Of a stretch of DNA of 64,000 bases, positions 54,427 through 63,070 are shown one piece after another. The DNA comes from Mesorhizobium sp. Pch-S. GTDB taxonomy: Bacteria; Pseudomonadota; Alphaproteobacteria; Rhizobiales; Rhizobiaceae. Location of the stretch: assembly GCF_004136315.1 (NCBI RefSeq), contig NZ_CP029562.1, positions 2,108,001 to 2,172,000 on the forward strand, read 5' to 3'. The notes under the pieces were generated by a model. The model ran no database searches. It was not told where the DNA came from and worked only from the letters and a program-made list of their open reading frames with translations. Each line of letters opens with the position of its first letter. Within the stretch, counting starts at the first letter, position 1. The translations under genes and the position numbers were made by a program.

Positions 54427-55323
54427 TCAAACCTGCGCTGCGATGCGGCCGATCTCGGCGATGGCGGCGTCGCGCTCGCTCGACGATATCTTCGGGATCT
54501 CGCAATAGACCGTCACGATCAGCGGGGCGCGATCCGGCGGCCAGATGACCGCAATGTCATTGGCATTGCCATGTTCGTCGCCATTGGTGCCGGTCTTGTC
54601 GCCGACAAGCCAGTCCCCCGGGAGCCCGGCGCGCACCCGCCTGTCGCCGGTCTTGTTGGTGATCAGCCATGCCGCCAGTTGATGACGCGATGCTGCCGAC
54701 AGGACATCGGTGAACAGCAGCTTGCGCAGGGTTTCCGTCATCGCCGCCGCCGTGGTGGTGTCGCGCTGGTCATCGGGGCCGTCGTGGACATTGAGCTCGG
54801 GTTCGGTCCTGTCGAGCCGCGTGACGTCGTCGCCGATGCGGCGGCAGAAAGCCGTCAGCGCGGCCGGACCGCCGAAGCGGGCGAGCAGCAGATTTGCGGC
54901 GGTATTGTCGCTGATCGTGACTGTCGCGTCGCACAGTTCGGCAATCGTCATGCCCGACCCGTCGGCATGCGGCTTGGTCACCGGCGAGTGAACCGCTACG
55001 AGGTCTTTGCTGGTGAAGGTGATGCGCTCGTCCAGCCTGGCCTCCCCCTTGTCGACGCGCGCCAGAACCAGCGCGGCCAGCAGCGCCTTGAAGGTGCTGC
55101 ACATGAGGATGCGCTCGTCAGCCCGGTGCTGAATGCGTTTGCCGCTGCCAAGGTCGAGGATCGTGACGCAGAAACGGCCTGGATGCTTGCGCTCCAGCTC
55201 GGCGAGCTTGTTTTCGGCTTCGCCGCCACGCTCGGCGCGGGCGATCGAACTGAAAGCTGCCAGGGTTGGGATGGCCAGAAGACTGCCGGCAAGAGCCTGC
55301 CGGCGCGAAAGAGACATCGTCAT
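54427..55323 (-). CDS. Class A beta-lactamase
   Basis: 298 residues. Hydrolyses penicillins and cephalosporins in the periplasm. All class A motifs are visible: S76-T-F-K79, S138-D-N, E174-P-E-L-N, and K243-T-G. The N terminus SLSRRQALAGSLLAIPTLAAF looks like a twin-arginine signal, as in several rhizobial and mycobacterial class A enzymes. ATG 55323 has GGAA eight bases upstream; ATG 55317 is possible. It is divergent from an AmpR-like LysR gene (170 bases) and upstream of the broken class C gene. Confidence 0.92.
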   Translation of the reverse strand: MTMSLSRRQALAGSLLAIPTLAAFSSIARAERGGEAENKLAELERKHPGRFCVTILDLGSGKRIQHRADERILMCSTFKALLAALVLARVDKGEARLDERITFTSKDLVAVHSPVTKPHADGSGMTIAELCDATVTISDNTAANLLLARFGGPAALTAFCRRIGDDVTRLDRTEPELNVHDGPDDQRDTTTAAAMTETLRKLLFTDVLSAASRHQLAAWLITNKTGDRRVRAGLPGDWLVGDKTGTNGDEHGNANDIAVIWPPDRAPLIVTVYCEIPKISSSERDAAIAEIGRIAAQV

Positions 55324-55434
55324 TCGCGGGTTCCATATCAGCGTTGATTGAGGAGAGAAACGAACGCCGACGATCTCGATGATCTGCGGCCAACTCCCAA
55401 TCGCGACTCTCGGAAACGACTATGGCGTTGCCCC

Positions 55435-55447
55435 TTGCCCCAGGCAA
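55435..55447. promoter_or_regulatory. Likely AmpR/LysR binding site
   Basis: TTGCC, CCA, GGCAA is a 13-base near-palindrome that matches the LysR T-N11-A signature, in the 170-base gap between the class A beta-lactamase and the divergent LysR gene. Binding is inferred from position and layout. Confidence 0.5.
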
Positions 55448-55493
55448 ACGATCAATTCTAAGCTCAGGCATGAACAAAACTTGGTCATAGCTC

Positions 55494-56372
55494 ATGGAAG
55501 TGTCGCAACTGCCGCTCAATGCCCTGCGTGCCTTCGAGGCATCGGCGCGCCATTGCAGCTTCACCCGCGCCGGTCTCGAACTGCGCGTGACGCAGACGGC
55601 GATCAGCCACCAGATCAAGGCGCTGGAAGAAGCGCTGGGGGTGACGCTGTTCAAGCGCCTGCCGCGTGGCCTGACCATGACCGACGAGGGCCATGCGCTG
55701 CTGCCGGTGCTCACCGATGCCTTCAGGCGCATGAGCGCCACCTTGAGCCAGTTCGAGGAAGGCAACTACCGTGAGATCCTGACGGTCGGCGTCGTCGGCA
55801 CCTTCGCGATCGGCTGGCTGCTGCCGCGACTCAATGCGTTCAAGGCACAGCACCCGCATCTCGACCTGCGCCTCAAGACCAACAACAACCGCTCCGACAT
55901 CCTGCTCGACGGGCTCGATTTCTTCATCCGCTTCGGCGATGGCGCCTGGCACGGCACCGAAGCCTTTCACCTGATGGAAGCCCCGCTCTCGCCGGTCTGC
56001 GCGCCGGCGCTGCAATCCGGTCTCGACACTCCGGCCGATCTGTCGAATGCCGAACTGCTGCGATCCTACCGGATGGACGAATGGAAGCTGTGGTTCAAGG
56101 CTGCCGGGCTCGGCGCGCCAGGCCTGCGTGGGTGGATGTTCGATTCCTCGCTGACGCTGGTCGAAGCCGCTGCGCGCGGTGTCGGCGTCGCGCTGGTTCC
56201 GGTGGCCATGTTCAGCCACGACATCGCCATTGGACGGATCGTGCAACCCTTCGACATTACCGTGCACACCGGCAGCTACTGGCTGACGCGGCTGAAATCG
56301 CGTGAAGAGACCCCGGCCATGACCGCGTTCCGCGAATGGCTGGTCGACACGACGGACGCCGGCCGGGCCTGA
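55494..56372 (+). CDS. LysR-family regulator, AmpR-like
   Basis: 292 residues. The N-terminal helix-turn-helix FEASARHCSFTRAGLELRVTQTAI (cited in part) with HQIKALEEALGVTLFKRLPRG and the downstream GFTGTFAIGWLLPRL-like segment (VGTFAIGWLLPRLNAF) are typical of AmpR, which induces beta-lactamase in response to muropeptides. It is divergent from the class A beta-lactamase gene, the classical AmpR arrangement, though ampR is more usually beside a class C gene. Confidence 0.87.
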   Translation: MEVSQLPLNALRAFEASARHCSFTRAGLELRVTQTAISHQIKALEEALGVTLFKRLPRGLTMTDEGHALLPVLTDAFRRMSATLSQFEEGNYREILTVGVVGTFAIGWLLPRLNAFKAQHPHLDLRLKTNNNRSDILLDGLDFFIRFGDGAWHGTEAFHLMEAPLSPVCAPALQSGLDTPADLSNAELLRSYRMDEWKLWFKAAGLGAPGLRGWMFDSSLTLVEAAARGVGVALVPVAMFSHDIAIGRIVQPFDITVHTGSYWLTRLKSREETPAMTAFREWLVDTTDAGRA

Positions 56373-56401
56373 TCGACCCGGCCGCCTTGTCAGCGCCTCG
56401 C

Positions 56402-57220
56402 TCAGGACGCTGCCCGTATCGGCTCCCCCGGCCGATAGTTCATCGCGATCTTGTTGCCGGCAGTCTGGCCGCCATCGATCGGCAGCACCGCTCCGGTGAT
56501 GAAACTGGCCTCGTCCGAGCAGAGCCAGAGCACCGCGCTGGCGACCTCCTCGACGCGCCCGATGCGGCGCATCGGCGTGGCGAGCCCGGCCTGCCGCTGC
56601 GCTTCCGGCCCCGCTGCCTCAAGGTGATGTGTCAGGATCGGGCCAGGGGCGACCACATTGATGCGGATGCCGCGATCAGCGTAGTCGAGCGCAGCAGCCT
56701 TGGTGAGGCCGATGATGCCGGCCTTGCCGGCAACATAGCCCGCAAGGCCGGAGGTACCGTTAACGCCGGCGACGGAAGCCATGTTGACGATGGCTCCACC
56801 ACCACCCTTCAGCATCGCGGCGATCTCGTGCCGCATGCCGTTGAACGTGCCGCCGATATTGGTACGGATGCCGCGCCCGAATCCTTCGAGGTCGAGTTCG
56901 GCGAGCGGTGCCGGCCGCGGACCGTCGGTGGCATTGTTGAAGGCCGCATCCAGCCTGCCGAACTCGGCGACGATTTGTTCGACTGCCCGCGCCATCTGCT
57001 CGTCGTCGCCGACATCGGCCTGGATGGCGATGGCCTTGCCGCCGTTTTCCCGGATTTGTCGCGCCCGCGCCTCGACCAGATCACCCGACCGCGCAATCAG
57101 TGCGACCGCGGCGCCAGCGGCGGCAAAGGCATCCGCTGTCGCCGCGCCGATGCCCTTGCTGGCACCGGCCACCAGCGCAACCTTGCCCGCAAACGACGCG
57201 GCCCTTTTCAACTCACTCAT
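56402..57220 (-). CDS. Short-chain dehydrogenase/reductase
   Basis: 272 residues of the classical SDR family. NAD(P) motif VAGASKGIGAATADAFA, NNATDG (N-N-A-G-like), catalytic serine in NMASVAG, and Y-x-x-x-K in GYVAGKAGII; ends with GAVLPIDGGQT. ATG 57220 was chosen because CGAGG lies six bases before it; an ATG at 57241 has no ribosome-binding site. It is divergent from a MarR gene with 78 bases between starts. Substrate unknown. Confidence 0.9.
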   Translation of the reverse strand: MSELKRAASFAGKVALVAGASKGIGAATADAFAAAGAAVALIARSGDLVEARARQIRENGGKAIAIQADVGDDEQMARAVEQIVAEFGRLDAAFNNATDGPRPAPLAELDLEGFGRGIRTNIGGTFNGMRHEIAAMLKGGGGAIVNMASVAGVNGTSGLAGYVAGKAGIIGLTKAAALDYADRGIRINVVAPGPILTHHLEAAGPEAQRQAGLATPMRRIGRVEEVASAVLWLCSDEASFITGAVLPIDGGQTAGNKIAMNYRPGEPIRAAS

Positions 57221-57298
57221 ATCTGCCTCGAGTTTGACCATTCAATTTATTTAAAGTACTACCAATATGGTGAGAGTCAAATTTTCAGAAGCAAGGCA

Positions 57299-57742
57299 AT
57301 GACAAGTCCTGACAGCGCGGCTGCGGTCTGGCGGCTGATGTTCGATTTCTTCATGCACTCGGCACCCGAACGCACGGAAAGCCTGCGCAAGCGAGGCCTG
57401 ACGCCCAACGATGCAAGGGCGCTCTCCAGTCTCGATGGTTCACAGGGCAGGCCGATCGGCGAACTGGCGCGGCAATGGAAAAGCGACCCGTCCAACACGA
57501 CGTGGGTCGTCGACCGCCTGGAGAAAGCCGGGCTGGTCGAACGCAGTGCCGCACCGGACGATCGCCGCGTGAAGCTGGTGGCGCTGACGGCCAAGGGCCG
57601 CCGCACGCGTGACGAACTGCTGGCCGAATTCCGCAGGCCGCCTCGTGAAATCACCATGCTCGACGCCGATGATCTCGGCGCGATGGAGCGGATCTTCACG
57701 AAGATCGGAGCTGCAACAACCGCAGGCGGAGGTGAACGCTAA
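57299..57742 (+). CDS. MarR-family transcriptional regulator
   Basis: 147 residues. Winged helix-turn-helix with LARQWKSDPSNTTWVVDRLE, then [20 protein letters not shown] (wing with the conserved D-x-R). It starts at ATG 57299 and is divergent from the SDR gene, so it probably represses the SDR. The 78-base gap contains ACCAATATGGT (57261-57271), a near-palindrome that may be its operator. Confidence 0.87.
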   Translation: MTSPDSAAAVWRLMFDFFMHSAPERTESLRKRGLTPNDARALSSLDGSQGRPIGELARQWKSDPSNTTWVVDRLEKAGLVERSAAPDDRRVKLVALTAKGRRTRDELLAEFRRPPREITMLDADDLGAMERIFTKIGAATTAGGGER

Positions 57743-57760
57743 GCGCGGATCGGGAGAGCC

Positions 57761-57979
57761 TCAATCATCATTGGCAGCATTGAGCTCGTCGGGCCGAAGC
57801 CCTTCATCTTCCTGGCGCGGCCAGGGCAGGAACGTCCTGTCGAAGGCGTCGCTGCCGAAATAGTCGAGCGCGCGATGCGCCTCGGCACCGTTGAAGGCGG
57901 CCTTGTCGATCAGATGCGCGATCACGTCACGCGCCTGGGCAAGCTTTTCCTTCAGCTCCGCGACAGTCTTCTCAGCCAT
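57761..57979 (-). CDS. Small uncharacterised protein next to trpF
   Basis: 72 residues from ATG 57979 with GGGAG upstream: an N-terminal helix (VAELKEKLAQARDVIAHLIDK) followed by an acidic tail with FGSDAFDRTFLPWPRQEDE. No known motif. The gene is divergent from trpF (102 bases) and convergent with the MarR gene (18 bases). Confidence 0.6.
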   Translation of the reverse strand: MAEKTVAELKEKLAQARDVIAHLIDKAAFNGAEAHRALDYFGSDAFDRTFLPWPRQEDEGLRPDELNAANDD

Positions 57980-58081
57980 GCCATAGTGCTCCCATTTATA
58001 GACAAGGTAGCCGCTTTCACCATTTCGGCAAATCGTCGCTTTTCCTCGACTTTGCCGGCTTTTCGTGGCACTTGCCGGCGC

Positions 58082-58741
58082 ATGGCACGCGATATCAAGA
58101 TATGCGGTCTCAAGACCGATGAAGCATTGGCGGCCGCGCTCGACAGTGGCGCGAGCCATGTCGGCTTCATCTTCTTCGCCAAGAGCCCGCGCAACATCGT
58201 GCCTGCCGATGCCGGGCGCCTGCGCCAGGCTGCTCGTGGCCGGGCCCAGGCCGTCGCCGTCACCGTCGATGCCGACAACGCCTTCCTCGACGAGATCGTC
58301 GCGGCGATGGCCCCGGACATGCTGCAGCTGCACGGGTCCGAAAGCCCCGAGCGTGTAGCCGACGTGAAGGCCCGTTACGGCCTGCCGGTCATGAAGGCGT
58401 TTTCGCTGCGCGAGGCCGGAGATCTCGCGGCGCTTGCGCCCTATCGCGGTGTCGCCGACCGTTTCCTGTTCGATGCCAAGCCGCCCAAAGGTTCGGAACT
58501 GCCCGGCGGCAATGGTGTTTCCTTCGACTGGCGCATCCTGACCAGCCTCGACGCCGATCTCGACTACATGCTCTCGGGAGGGCTCAACGCCGGCAATGTC
58601 GGCGAAGCGCTGGCGATCGCCAATCCACCCGGCCTCGACATCTCGTCCGGCGTTGAAAGCGCGCCGGGGGTCAAGGACGTCCGGCTGATCGCCGCCTTCT
58701 TCGAGACCGTGCGATCCGCCGAGGCCAAAAGCGCCGCCTGA
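58082..58741 (+). CDS. trpF: Phosphoribosylanthranilate isomerase
   Basis: 219 residues, third step of tryptophan synthesis. The catalytic cysteine is in DIKICGLKT (C8) and the catalytic aspartate in RFLFDAKPPKG; the phosphate site is MLSGGLNAGNV with DISSGVESAPGVKD. ATG 58082 was chosen as the first residue of MARDIKICG; longer readings upstream are not conserved. In relatives trpF is followed directly by trpB; here repeats and a gene on the other strand come between. Confidence 0.95.
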   Translation: MARDIKICGLKTDEALAAALDSGASHVGFIFFAKSPRNIVPADAGRLRQAARGRAQAVAVTVDADNAFLDEIVAAMAPDMLQLHGSESPERVADVKARYGLPVMKAFSLREAGDLAALAPYRGVADRFLFDAKPPKGSELPGGNGVSFDWRILTSLDADLDYMLSGGLNAGNVGEALAIANPPGLDISSGVESAPGVKDVRLIAAFFETVRSAEAKSAA

Positions 58742-58762
58742 CACCCGGCCGGCGGCGCTGTG

Positions 58763-58802
58763 CATGACCCCGAAAATCGGAATCGATTTTCGGAAAGGAT
58801 CA
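58763..58802. repeat. Family B palindromic repeat after trpF
   Basis: CCGAAAATCG (58770-58779) and CGATTTTCGG (58784-58793) around GAAT, nearly identical in reverse complement to 8730-8767. It lies 22 bases past the trpF stop and may serve as a 3' hairpin. Confidence 0.75.
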
Positions 58803-58821
58803 GGCGCAAATTAAAAGTGCC

Positions 58822-58864
58822 TAGAGCGACCTTTGCGCGTCCAAAAGGACGCGCGGCGCTCCAG
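58822..58864. repeat. Family E hairpin repeat (GCGCGTCC-AAAA-GGACGCGC)
   Basis: Perfect 8-base arms at 58835-58842 and 58847-58854 around AAAA, with outer GAGCG/CGCTC arms. It directly follows the family B repeat and ends seven bases from the stop of the convergent dihydrofolate-reductase-like gene, so it may be a shared terminator-like structure. Confidence 0.6.
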
Positions 58865-58870
58865 GGAGTT

Positions 58871-59452
58871 TCAGTGGGGCCCGACCCTGTAGATCAGCCG
58901 CACATTGCCCGACTTCAGCCGATCTGCTGCCTCCAGCGTCAGCGCATGACGGTGCCGCACGTCCTTGAACAGGGCTTTCCCAGCACCCAGGATGATGGGG
59001 ATCACCACCAGCCGCAACTCATCGACCAGGCCGGCCTCGACCATGCTCGACACCAGGGTGGCGCCACCGACAAGGTGCATGTTTTTCCCGGGACGATCTT
59101 TCAATTTTGCGATCTCGTCCAGATCGCCGACGATTTGCGCAACATCCCATTGGGTGGCCTTGAGGGTTCGCGAAACCACGAAATGCGGTGTTCTGGCCGC
59201 GAACCGCGCATAGTTCCTCTCGCCTTGCGTGGCCGGCCTTCCGGTCAATTCGAGGACACCGTCCGGATTGGCGATGATCGAAGTCCAGTATTGTTCGTAG
59301 CCGGGATACATGCCGCCGCCGAGAATGCAGGCGTCGATCTCCGGCGTCACTTCGAATTCATCTTCCCAGCCCGTGATCCAGTCCAGTTCGCCTTGCGGTC
59401 CCTCGATGAAGCCGTCGAGGGAAATCTGTAGTGCAGCGATGATCTTGCGCAT
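58871..59452 (-). CDS. Dihydrofolate reductase / RibD C-terminal-like protein, antisense insertion in the trp region
   Basis: 193 residues of the RibD_C family (pyrimidine reductase/DHFR fold). Seen are KIIAALQISLDGFIEGPQGE at the start, LGGGMYPGYEQYW and NMHLVGGATLVSSMVEAGLVDE followed by the GAGKALF nucleotide site (cited in part). Such stand-alone proteins have no known substrate in most cases. It lies on the opposite strand between trpF and trpB, interrupting the usual trpFBA order. Confidence 0.83.
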   Translation of the reverse strand: MRKIIAALQISLDGFIEGPQGELDWITGWEDEFEVTPEIDACILGGGMYPGYEQYWTSIIANPDGVLELTGRPATQGERNYARFAARTPHFVVSRTLKATQWDVAQIVGDLDEIAKLKDRPGKNMHLVGGATLVSSMVEAGLVDELRLVVIPIILGAGKALFKDVRHRHALTLEAADRLKSGNVRLIYRVGPH

Positions 59453-59638
59453 GTCTTGTGCCCTTCCGGTTTGCGTTGACGCCGGTAGGACGATTGACGT
59501 CGCGAGGTTCCGACAAAACGGTGCGCATTTTTGGCAACCCGCCCAAAAGGCGGTCGGTGGTTTACATTTCGCGCCGGAAAGGATTAAGCGATAGTCGAGA
59601 AACCGGTCTGTTGCCGGTCATTGTTGCTGGAACCCCGC

Positions 59639-60889
59639 ATGAACAAGCCGGCCCTGCCCAATTCCTTCCGTATCGGCCCTGACGAGCAGGGCATGTTCGG
59701 CATCTTCGGTGGGCGTTTCGTCGCCGAGACGCTGATGCCGCTGATCCTCGACCTGGAGCGGGAATGGAACAAGGCCAAGCATGATCCCGAGTTCAAGGCC
59801 GAGCTCTCGGCGCTGTCGACCTTCTATGCCGGACGGCCGTCCAAGCTCTACTTCGCCGAAGGCCTGACCCGCCATCTTCGTGATGTTGCCTCGGCAAAGG
59901 GCCTCGGGGGCGGCGCGAAAATCTACTTCAAGCGCGAGGACCTCAACCACACCGGCTCGCACAAGATCAACAACTGCCTCGGCCAGATCCTGCTCGCCAA
60001 GCGCATGGGCAAGAAGCGTATCATCGCCGAAACCGGCGCCGGCCAGCATGGCGTCGCCTCCGCAACCGTGGCAGCCCGCTTCGGCTACCCCTGCGTGGTC
60101 TATATGGGCGCCACCGACGTCGCCCGCCAAAGCCCGAACGTCTTCCGCATGAAGCTGCTCGGCGCCGAGGTGCGGCCGGTGACGGCCGGACACGGCACGC
60201 TGAAGGACGCCATGAACGAAGCGTTGCGGGACTGGGTCACCAATGTCGAGGACACCTACTACCTGATCGGCACCGCCGCCGGCCCGCATCCCTATCCGGA
60301 GCTGGTGCGCGACTTCCAGTCGGTCATCGGCACGGAAGCGCGCCAGCAGATGCTGGAGCAGGAAGGCCGCCTGCCCGACACCATCATCGCCGCGGTCGGC
60401 GGCGGCTCCAATGCCATCGGCCTGTTCCATCCCTTCCTTGACGACAGGCAAGTCGAGATCATCGGCATCGAGGCCGGCGGACGCGGACTGGACGGCGTCG
60501 AGCACTGCGCCTCGATGAATGCCGGCAGGCCCGGCGTGCTGCACGGCAACCGCACCTATCTGCTGCAGAATGAGGACGGGCAGATCCTGGACGGCCATTC
60601 GGTCTCGGCAGGGCTCGACTATCCGGGCGTAGGTCCCGAGCACAGCTTCCTGCGCGACACCGGCCGGGTCGACTACCAGCCGATCCTCGACGACGAGGCA
60701 CTGGAAGCGTTCCAGCTGTGCACCCGCACCGAAGGCATCATCCCGGCGCTGGAATCGGCGCATGCCATCGCCCATGCCGTCAAGATCGCCCCCGGCATGG
60801 CCAGGGACAAGATCATCATCGTCAACCTGTCCGGCCGTGGCGACAAGGACGTCCACACCGTCGCAAAGATGATGGGCATGGAGATATGA
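59639..60889 (+). CDS. trpB: Tryptophan synthase beta subunit
   Basis: 416 residues. PLP lysine K109 in [20 protein letters not shown] and the phosphate-binding glycine loop VGGGSNAIG are intact, as is the C-terminal [13 protein letters not shown] 59639 was chosen (GGAA at 59629-59632); a TTG at 59621 would add six residues but is less likely. The stop overlaps the start of an 81-residue gene by 4 bases, and trpA follows. Confidence 0.97.
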   Translation: MNKPALPNSFRIGPDEQGMFGIFGGRFVAETLMPLILDLEREWNKAKHDPEFKAELSALSTFYAGRPSKLYFAEGLTRHLRDVASAKGLGGGAKIYFKREDLNHTGSHKINNCLGQILLAKRMGKKRIIAETGAGQHGVASATVAARFGYPCVVYMGATDVARQSPNVFRMKLLGAEVRPVTAGHGTLKDAMNEALRDWVTNVEDTYYLIGTAAGPHPYPELVRDFQSVIGTEARQQMLEQEGRLPDTIIAAVGGGSNAIGLFHPFLDDRQVEIIGIEAGGRGLDGVEHCASMNAGRPGVLHGNRTYLLQNEDGQILDGHSVSAGLDYPGVGPEHSFLRDTGRVDYQPILDDEALEAFQLCTRTEGIIPALESAHAIAHAVKIAPGMARDKIIIVNLSGRGDKDVHTVAKMMGMEI

Positions 60890-61131
60890 GCACTTTCGAG
60901 ATCTATCATTCCAGGCACAACCCCCACCACTATGTGGCGGTGGAGGCCGGCGACCAGCGCGAGAACGCCAGGGGCGTCCGCGAGAGCCAGAACCTCAAGT
61001 TCCTCACCAATGTCGCCGACGACGGCGAGCCGCGTATCGCCTTCGATCCGAACCAGGCGCGCAGCCGCATCGCACGCGACGGCTTCTATGCCTTCGCCGT
61101 GACCATCGAAATCCGCGAACATCCCGAATGA
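60886..61131 (+). CDS. Small uncharacterised protein between trpB and trpA
   Basis: 81 residues: [22 protein letters not shown], then a charged mid region and [21 protein letters not shown]. Its ATG overlaps the trpB TGA (ATGA), which implies it is translated from the trp message. No family recognised; sequence composition is like that of its neighbours, so it is likely a real gene. It may be a regulatory or chaperone-like partner of tryptophan synthase, but this is only a guess from position. Confidence 0.72.
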   Translation: MSTFEIYHSRHNPHHYVAVEAGDQRENARGVRESQNLKFLTNVADDGEPRIAFDPNQARSRIARDGFYAFAVTIEIREHPE

Positions 61132-61222
61132 GACGGATGCCTGCGATCCTCGACCTTGCCGCGTGTGGCCTCGCAGCCGCCTGCGCTACAATCCAACTTC
61201 ATTCGACTATGAAGGGCATGGC

Positions 61223-62062
61223 ATGACCACCCGCATCGACCGCCGCATGGCGAAGCTGAAGGCAGAGGGCCGTCCGGCGCTCGTCACCTATTTCATGGGC
61301 GGCGATCCCGACTATGACACCTCGCTGTCGATCATGAAGGCGCTGCCGAAGGCCGGCAGCGACATCATCGAGCTCGGCATGCCGTTCTCCGATCCGATGG
61401 CCGACGGCCCGGCGATCCAGGCTGCCGGCCTGCGCGCGCTGAAGGGCGGCCAGACGTTGAAGAAGACGCTGGCCATGGCAGCCGACTTCCGCACCGGCGA
61501 CGACGAGACACCGATCGTGCTGATGGGCTATTACAATCCGATCTATGTCCATGGCGTCGAGCGCTTCCTGGCGGAAGCCAAGGCCTCCGGCATCGACGGG
61601 CTGATCATCGTCGACCTGCCGCCGGAGATGGACGAGGAACTGTGCATCCCGGCACTGAAGGCCGGCATCAACTTCATTCGTCTCGCCACGCCGACCACCG
61701 ACGACAGGCGCCTGCCCAAGGTGCTCGAGAACACCTCCGGCTTCGTCTACTACGTGTCGATGACCGGCATCACCGGCTCGGCACTGGCCGACACCACCAA
61801 GGTCGCGACCGCCGTCCAGCGCATCAAGCAACACACCGACCTGCCGGTCTGCGTCGGCTTCGGCGTCAAGACAGCCGAGCAGGCACGCACCATCGGCGCT
61901 TCCGCCGACGGGGTCGTGGTGGGCACGGCGATCGTCAATGCGGTGGCCAATGTGCTGGGCCCGAAAGGCGAGAAGACCGCCGACCCCGCCGAGGCGGTCG
62001 CCACGCTGGTCAGCGGCCTGGCGCAGGGTGTGCGTTCGGCCCGCCTTGCTGCTGCCGAATAG
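61223..62062 (+). CDS. trpA: Tryptophan synthase alpha subunit
   Basis: 279 residues. Catalytic residues E50 ([12 protein letters not shown]) and D61 (SDPMADGP) are present, as are the indole-tunnel region [16 protein letters not shown] and the [10 protein letters not shown] phosphate site. ATG 61223 was chosen (AAGGGCATGGC before it); an in-frame reading from 61163 is not conserved. It lies 91 bases after the 81-residue gene and 54 bases before accD. Confidence 0.97.
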   Translation: MTTRIDRRMAKLKAEGRPALVTYFMGGDPDYDTSLSIMKALPKAGSDIIELGMPFSDPMADGPAIQAAGLRALKGGQTLKKTLAMAADFRTGDDETPIVLMGYYNPIYVHGVERFLAEAKASGIDGLIIVDLPPEMDEELCIPALKAGINFIRLATPTTDDRRLPKVLENTSGFVYYVSMTGITGSALADTTKVATAVQRIKQHTDLPVCVGFGVKTAEQARTIGASADGVVVGTAIVNAVANVLGPKGEKTADPAEAVATLVSGLAQGVRSARLAAAE

Positions 62063-62116
62063 TTTTCCTACCTCTTTCAAGATAAGCCCTACGAAACAGG
62101 GGCAGGAGCCGAAGCG

Positions 62117-63040
62117 ATGAACTGGATCACCAACTTCGTTCGCCCGAAGATCAATTCGATGCTGGGCCGCCGGGAAGTGCCGGAAAACCTCTGGGTCAAG
62201 GACCCGGAAACCGGCGAGATGATCTTCCACAAGGATCTGGAAGGGAATCAGTTCGTCATCCCTTCCTCCGGCCATCACATGAAGATCTCGGCCAAGGAGC
62301 GGCTGAAGTTCTTCTTCGACGACGGCAAGTATGAAGTCATCGAGAACCCCAAGGTCGCCGTCGATCCGCTGAAATTCCGCGACGAGAAGCGCTACACCGA
62401 CCGCCTCAAGGAAGCGAAGACCAAGACCGGGCTCGAAGACGCCATCCTCAACGCCACAGGCACGATCGAGGGTCTGCCCGTGGTTGTCACGGTGCAGGAT
62501 TTTGCCTTCATGGGCGGGTCACTCGGCATGGCCGCCGGCGAAGCCATCATCCGCGCCTTCGAGGTCGCGCTGCAGCGCAAACGCCCGCTGATCCTGTTCG
62601 CCGCATCCGGTGGCGCGCGCATGCAGGAGGGCATCCTCTCGCTGATGCAGCTGCCGCGCACGACCGTTGCGGTCGACCGCCTGAAGGAAGCCGGTCTGCC
62701 CTATTTCGTCGTGCTCACCAATCCGACGACCGGCGGCGTCACCGCGTCCTATGCGATGCTGGGTGACGTGCACATCGCCGAACCCGGCGCGCTGATCGGC
62801 TTCGCCGGCCCGCGCGTCATCGAGCAGACCATCCGCGAGAAGCTGCCAGAGGGCTTCCAGCGATCGGAATATCTGATGCAGCACGGCATGGTCGACATGG
62901 TCGTCTCCCGGCTGGATATGAAGAAGACCGTGGCCGGCCTGCTCAAGCTGCTGCTCAAGCTGCCGCCGGAAAAGAAGGCGATCGAGCCGGAAATCCTGCC
63001 GCCGGTCGTGGCCAAGCCGGAAGCGCGGCCACAGGCATAA
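62117..63040 (+). CDS. accD: Acetyl-CoA carboxylase carboxyltransferase beta subunit, lacking the zinc-ribbon cysteines
   Basis: 307 residues, first step of fatty acid synthesis with AccA. The carboxyltransferase core is intact ([46 protein letters not shown]; cited in part). The N-terminal zinc ribbon of typical AccD has four cysteines; here the matching region reads [19 protein letters not shown] then [12 protein letters not shown] with none, so the zinc site is absent. Rhizobial AccD proteins, as far as I recall, share this loss. It follows trpA by 54 bases and precedes folC by 30, as is usual in alphaproteobacteria. Confidence 0.95.
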   Translation: MNWITNFVRPKINSMLGRREVPENLWVKDPETGEMIFHKDLEGNQFVIPSSGHHMKISAKERLKFFFDDGKYEVIENPKVAVDPLKFRDEKRYTDRLKEAKTKTGLEDAILNATGTIEGLPVVVTVQDFAFMGGSLGMAAGEAIIRAFEVALQRKRPLILFAASGGARMQEGILSLMQLPRTTVAVDRLKEAGLPYFVVLTNPTTGGVTASYAMLGDVHIAEPGALIGFAGPRVIEQTIREKLPEGFQRSEYLMQHGMVDMVVSRLDMKKTVAGLLKLLLKLPPEKKAIEPEILPPVVAKPEARPQA

Positions 63041-63070
63041 CCCTATCCAAGTGCAGCGCGGAGCCTCCGC

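Noticed and set aside
59621..59638. trpB starting at TTG 59621
   Set aside because: The ATG at 59639 begins the conserved [10 protein letters not shown] and has a GGAA ahead of it.
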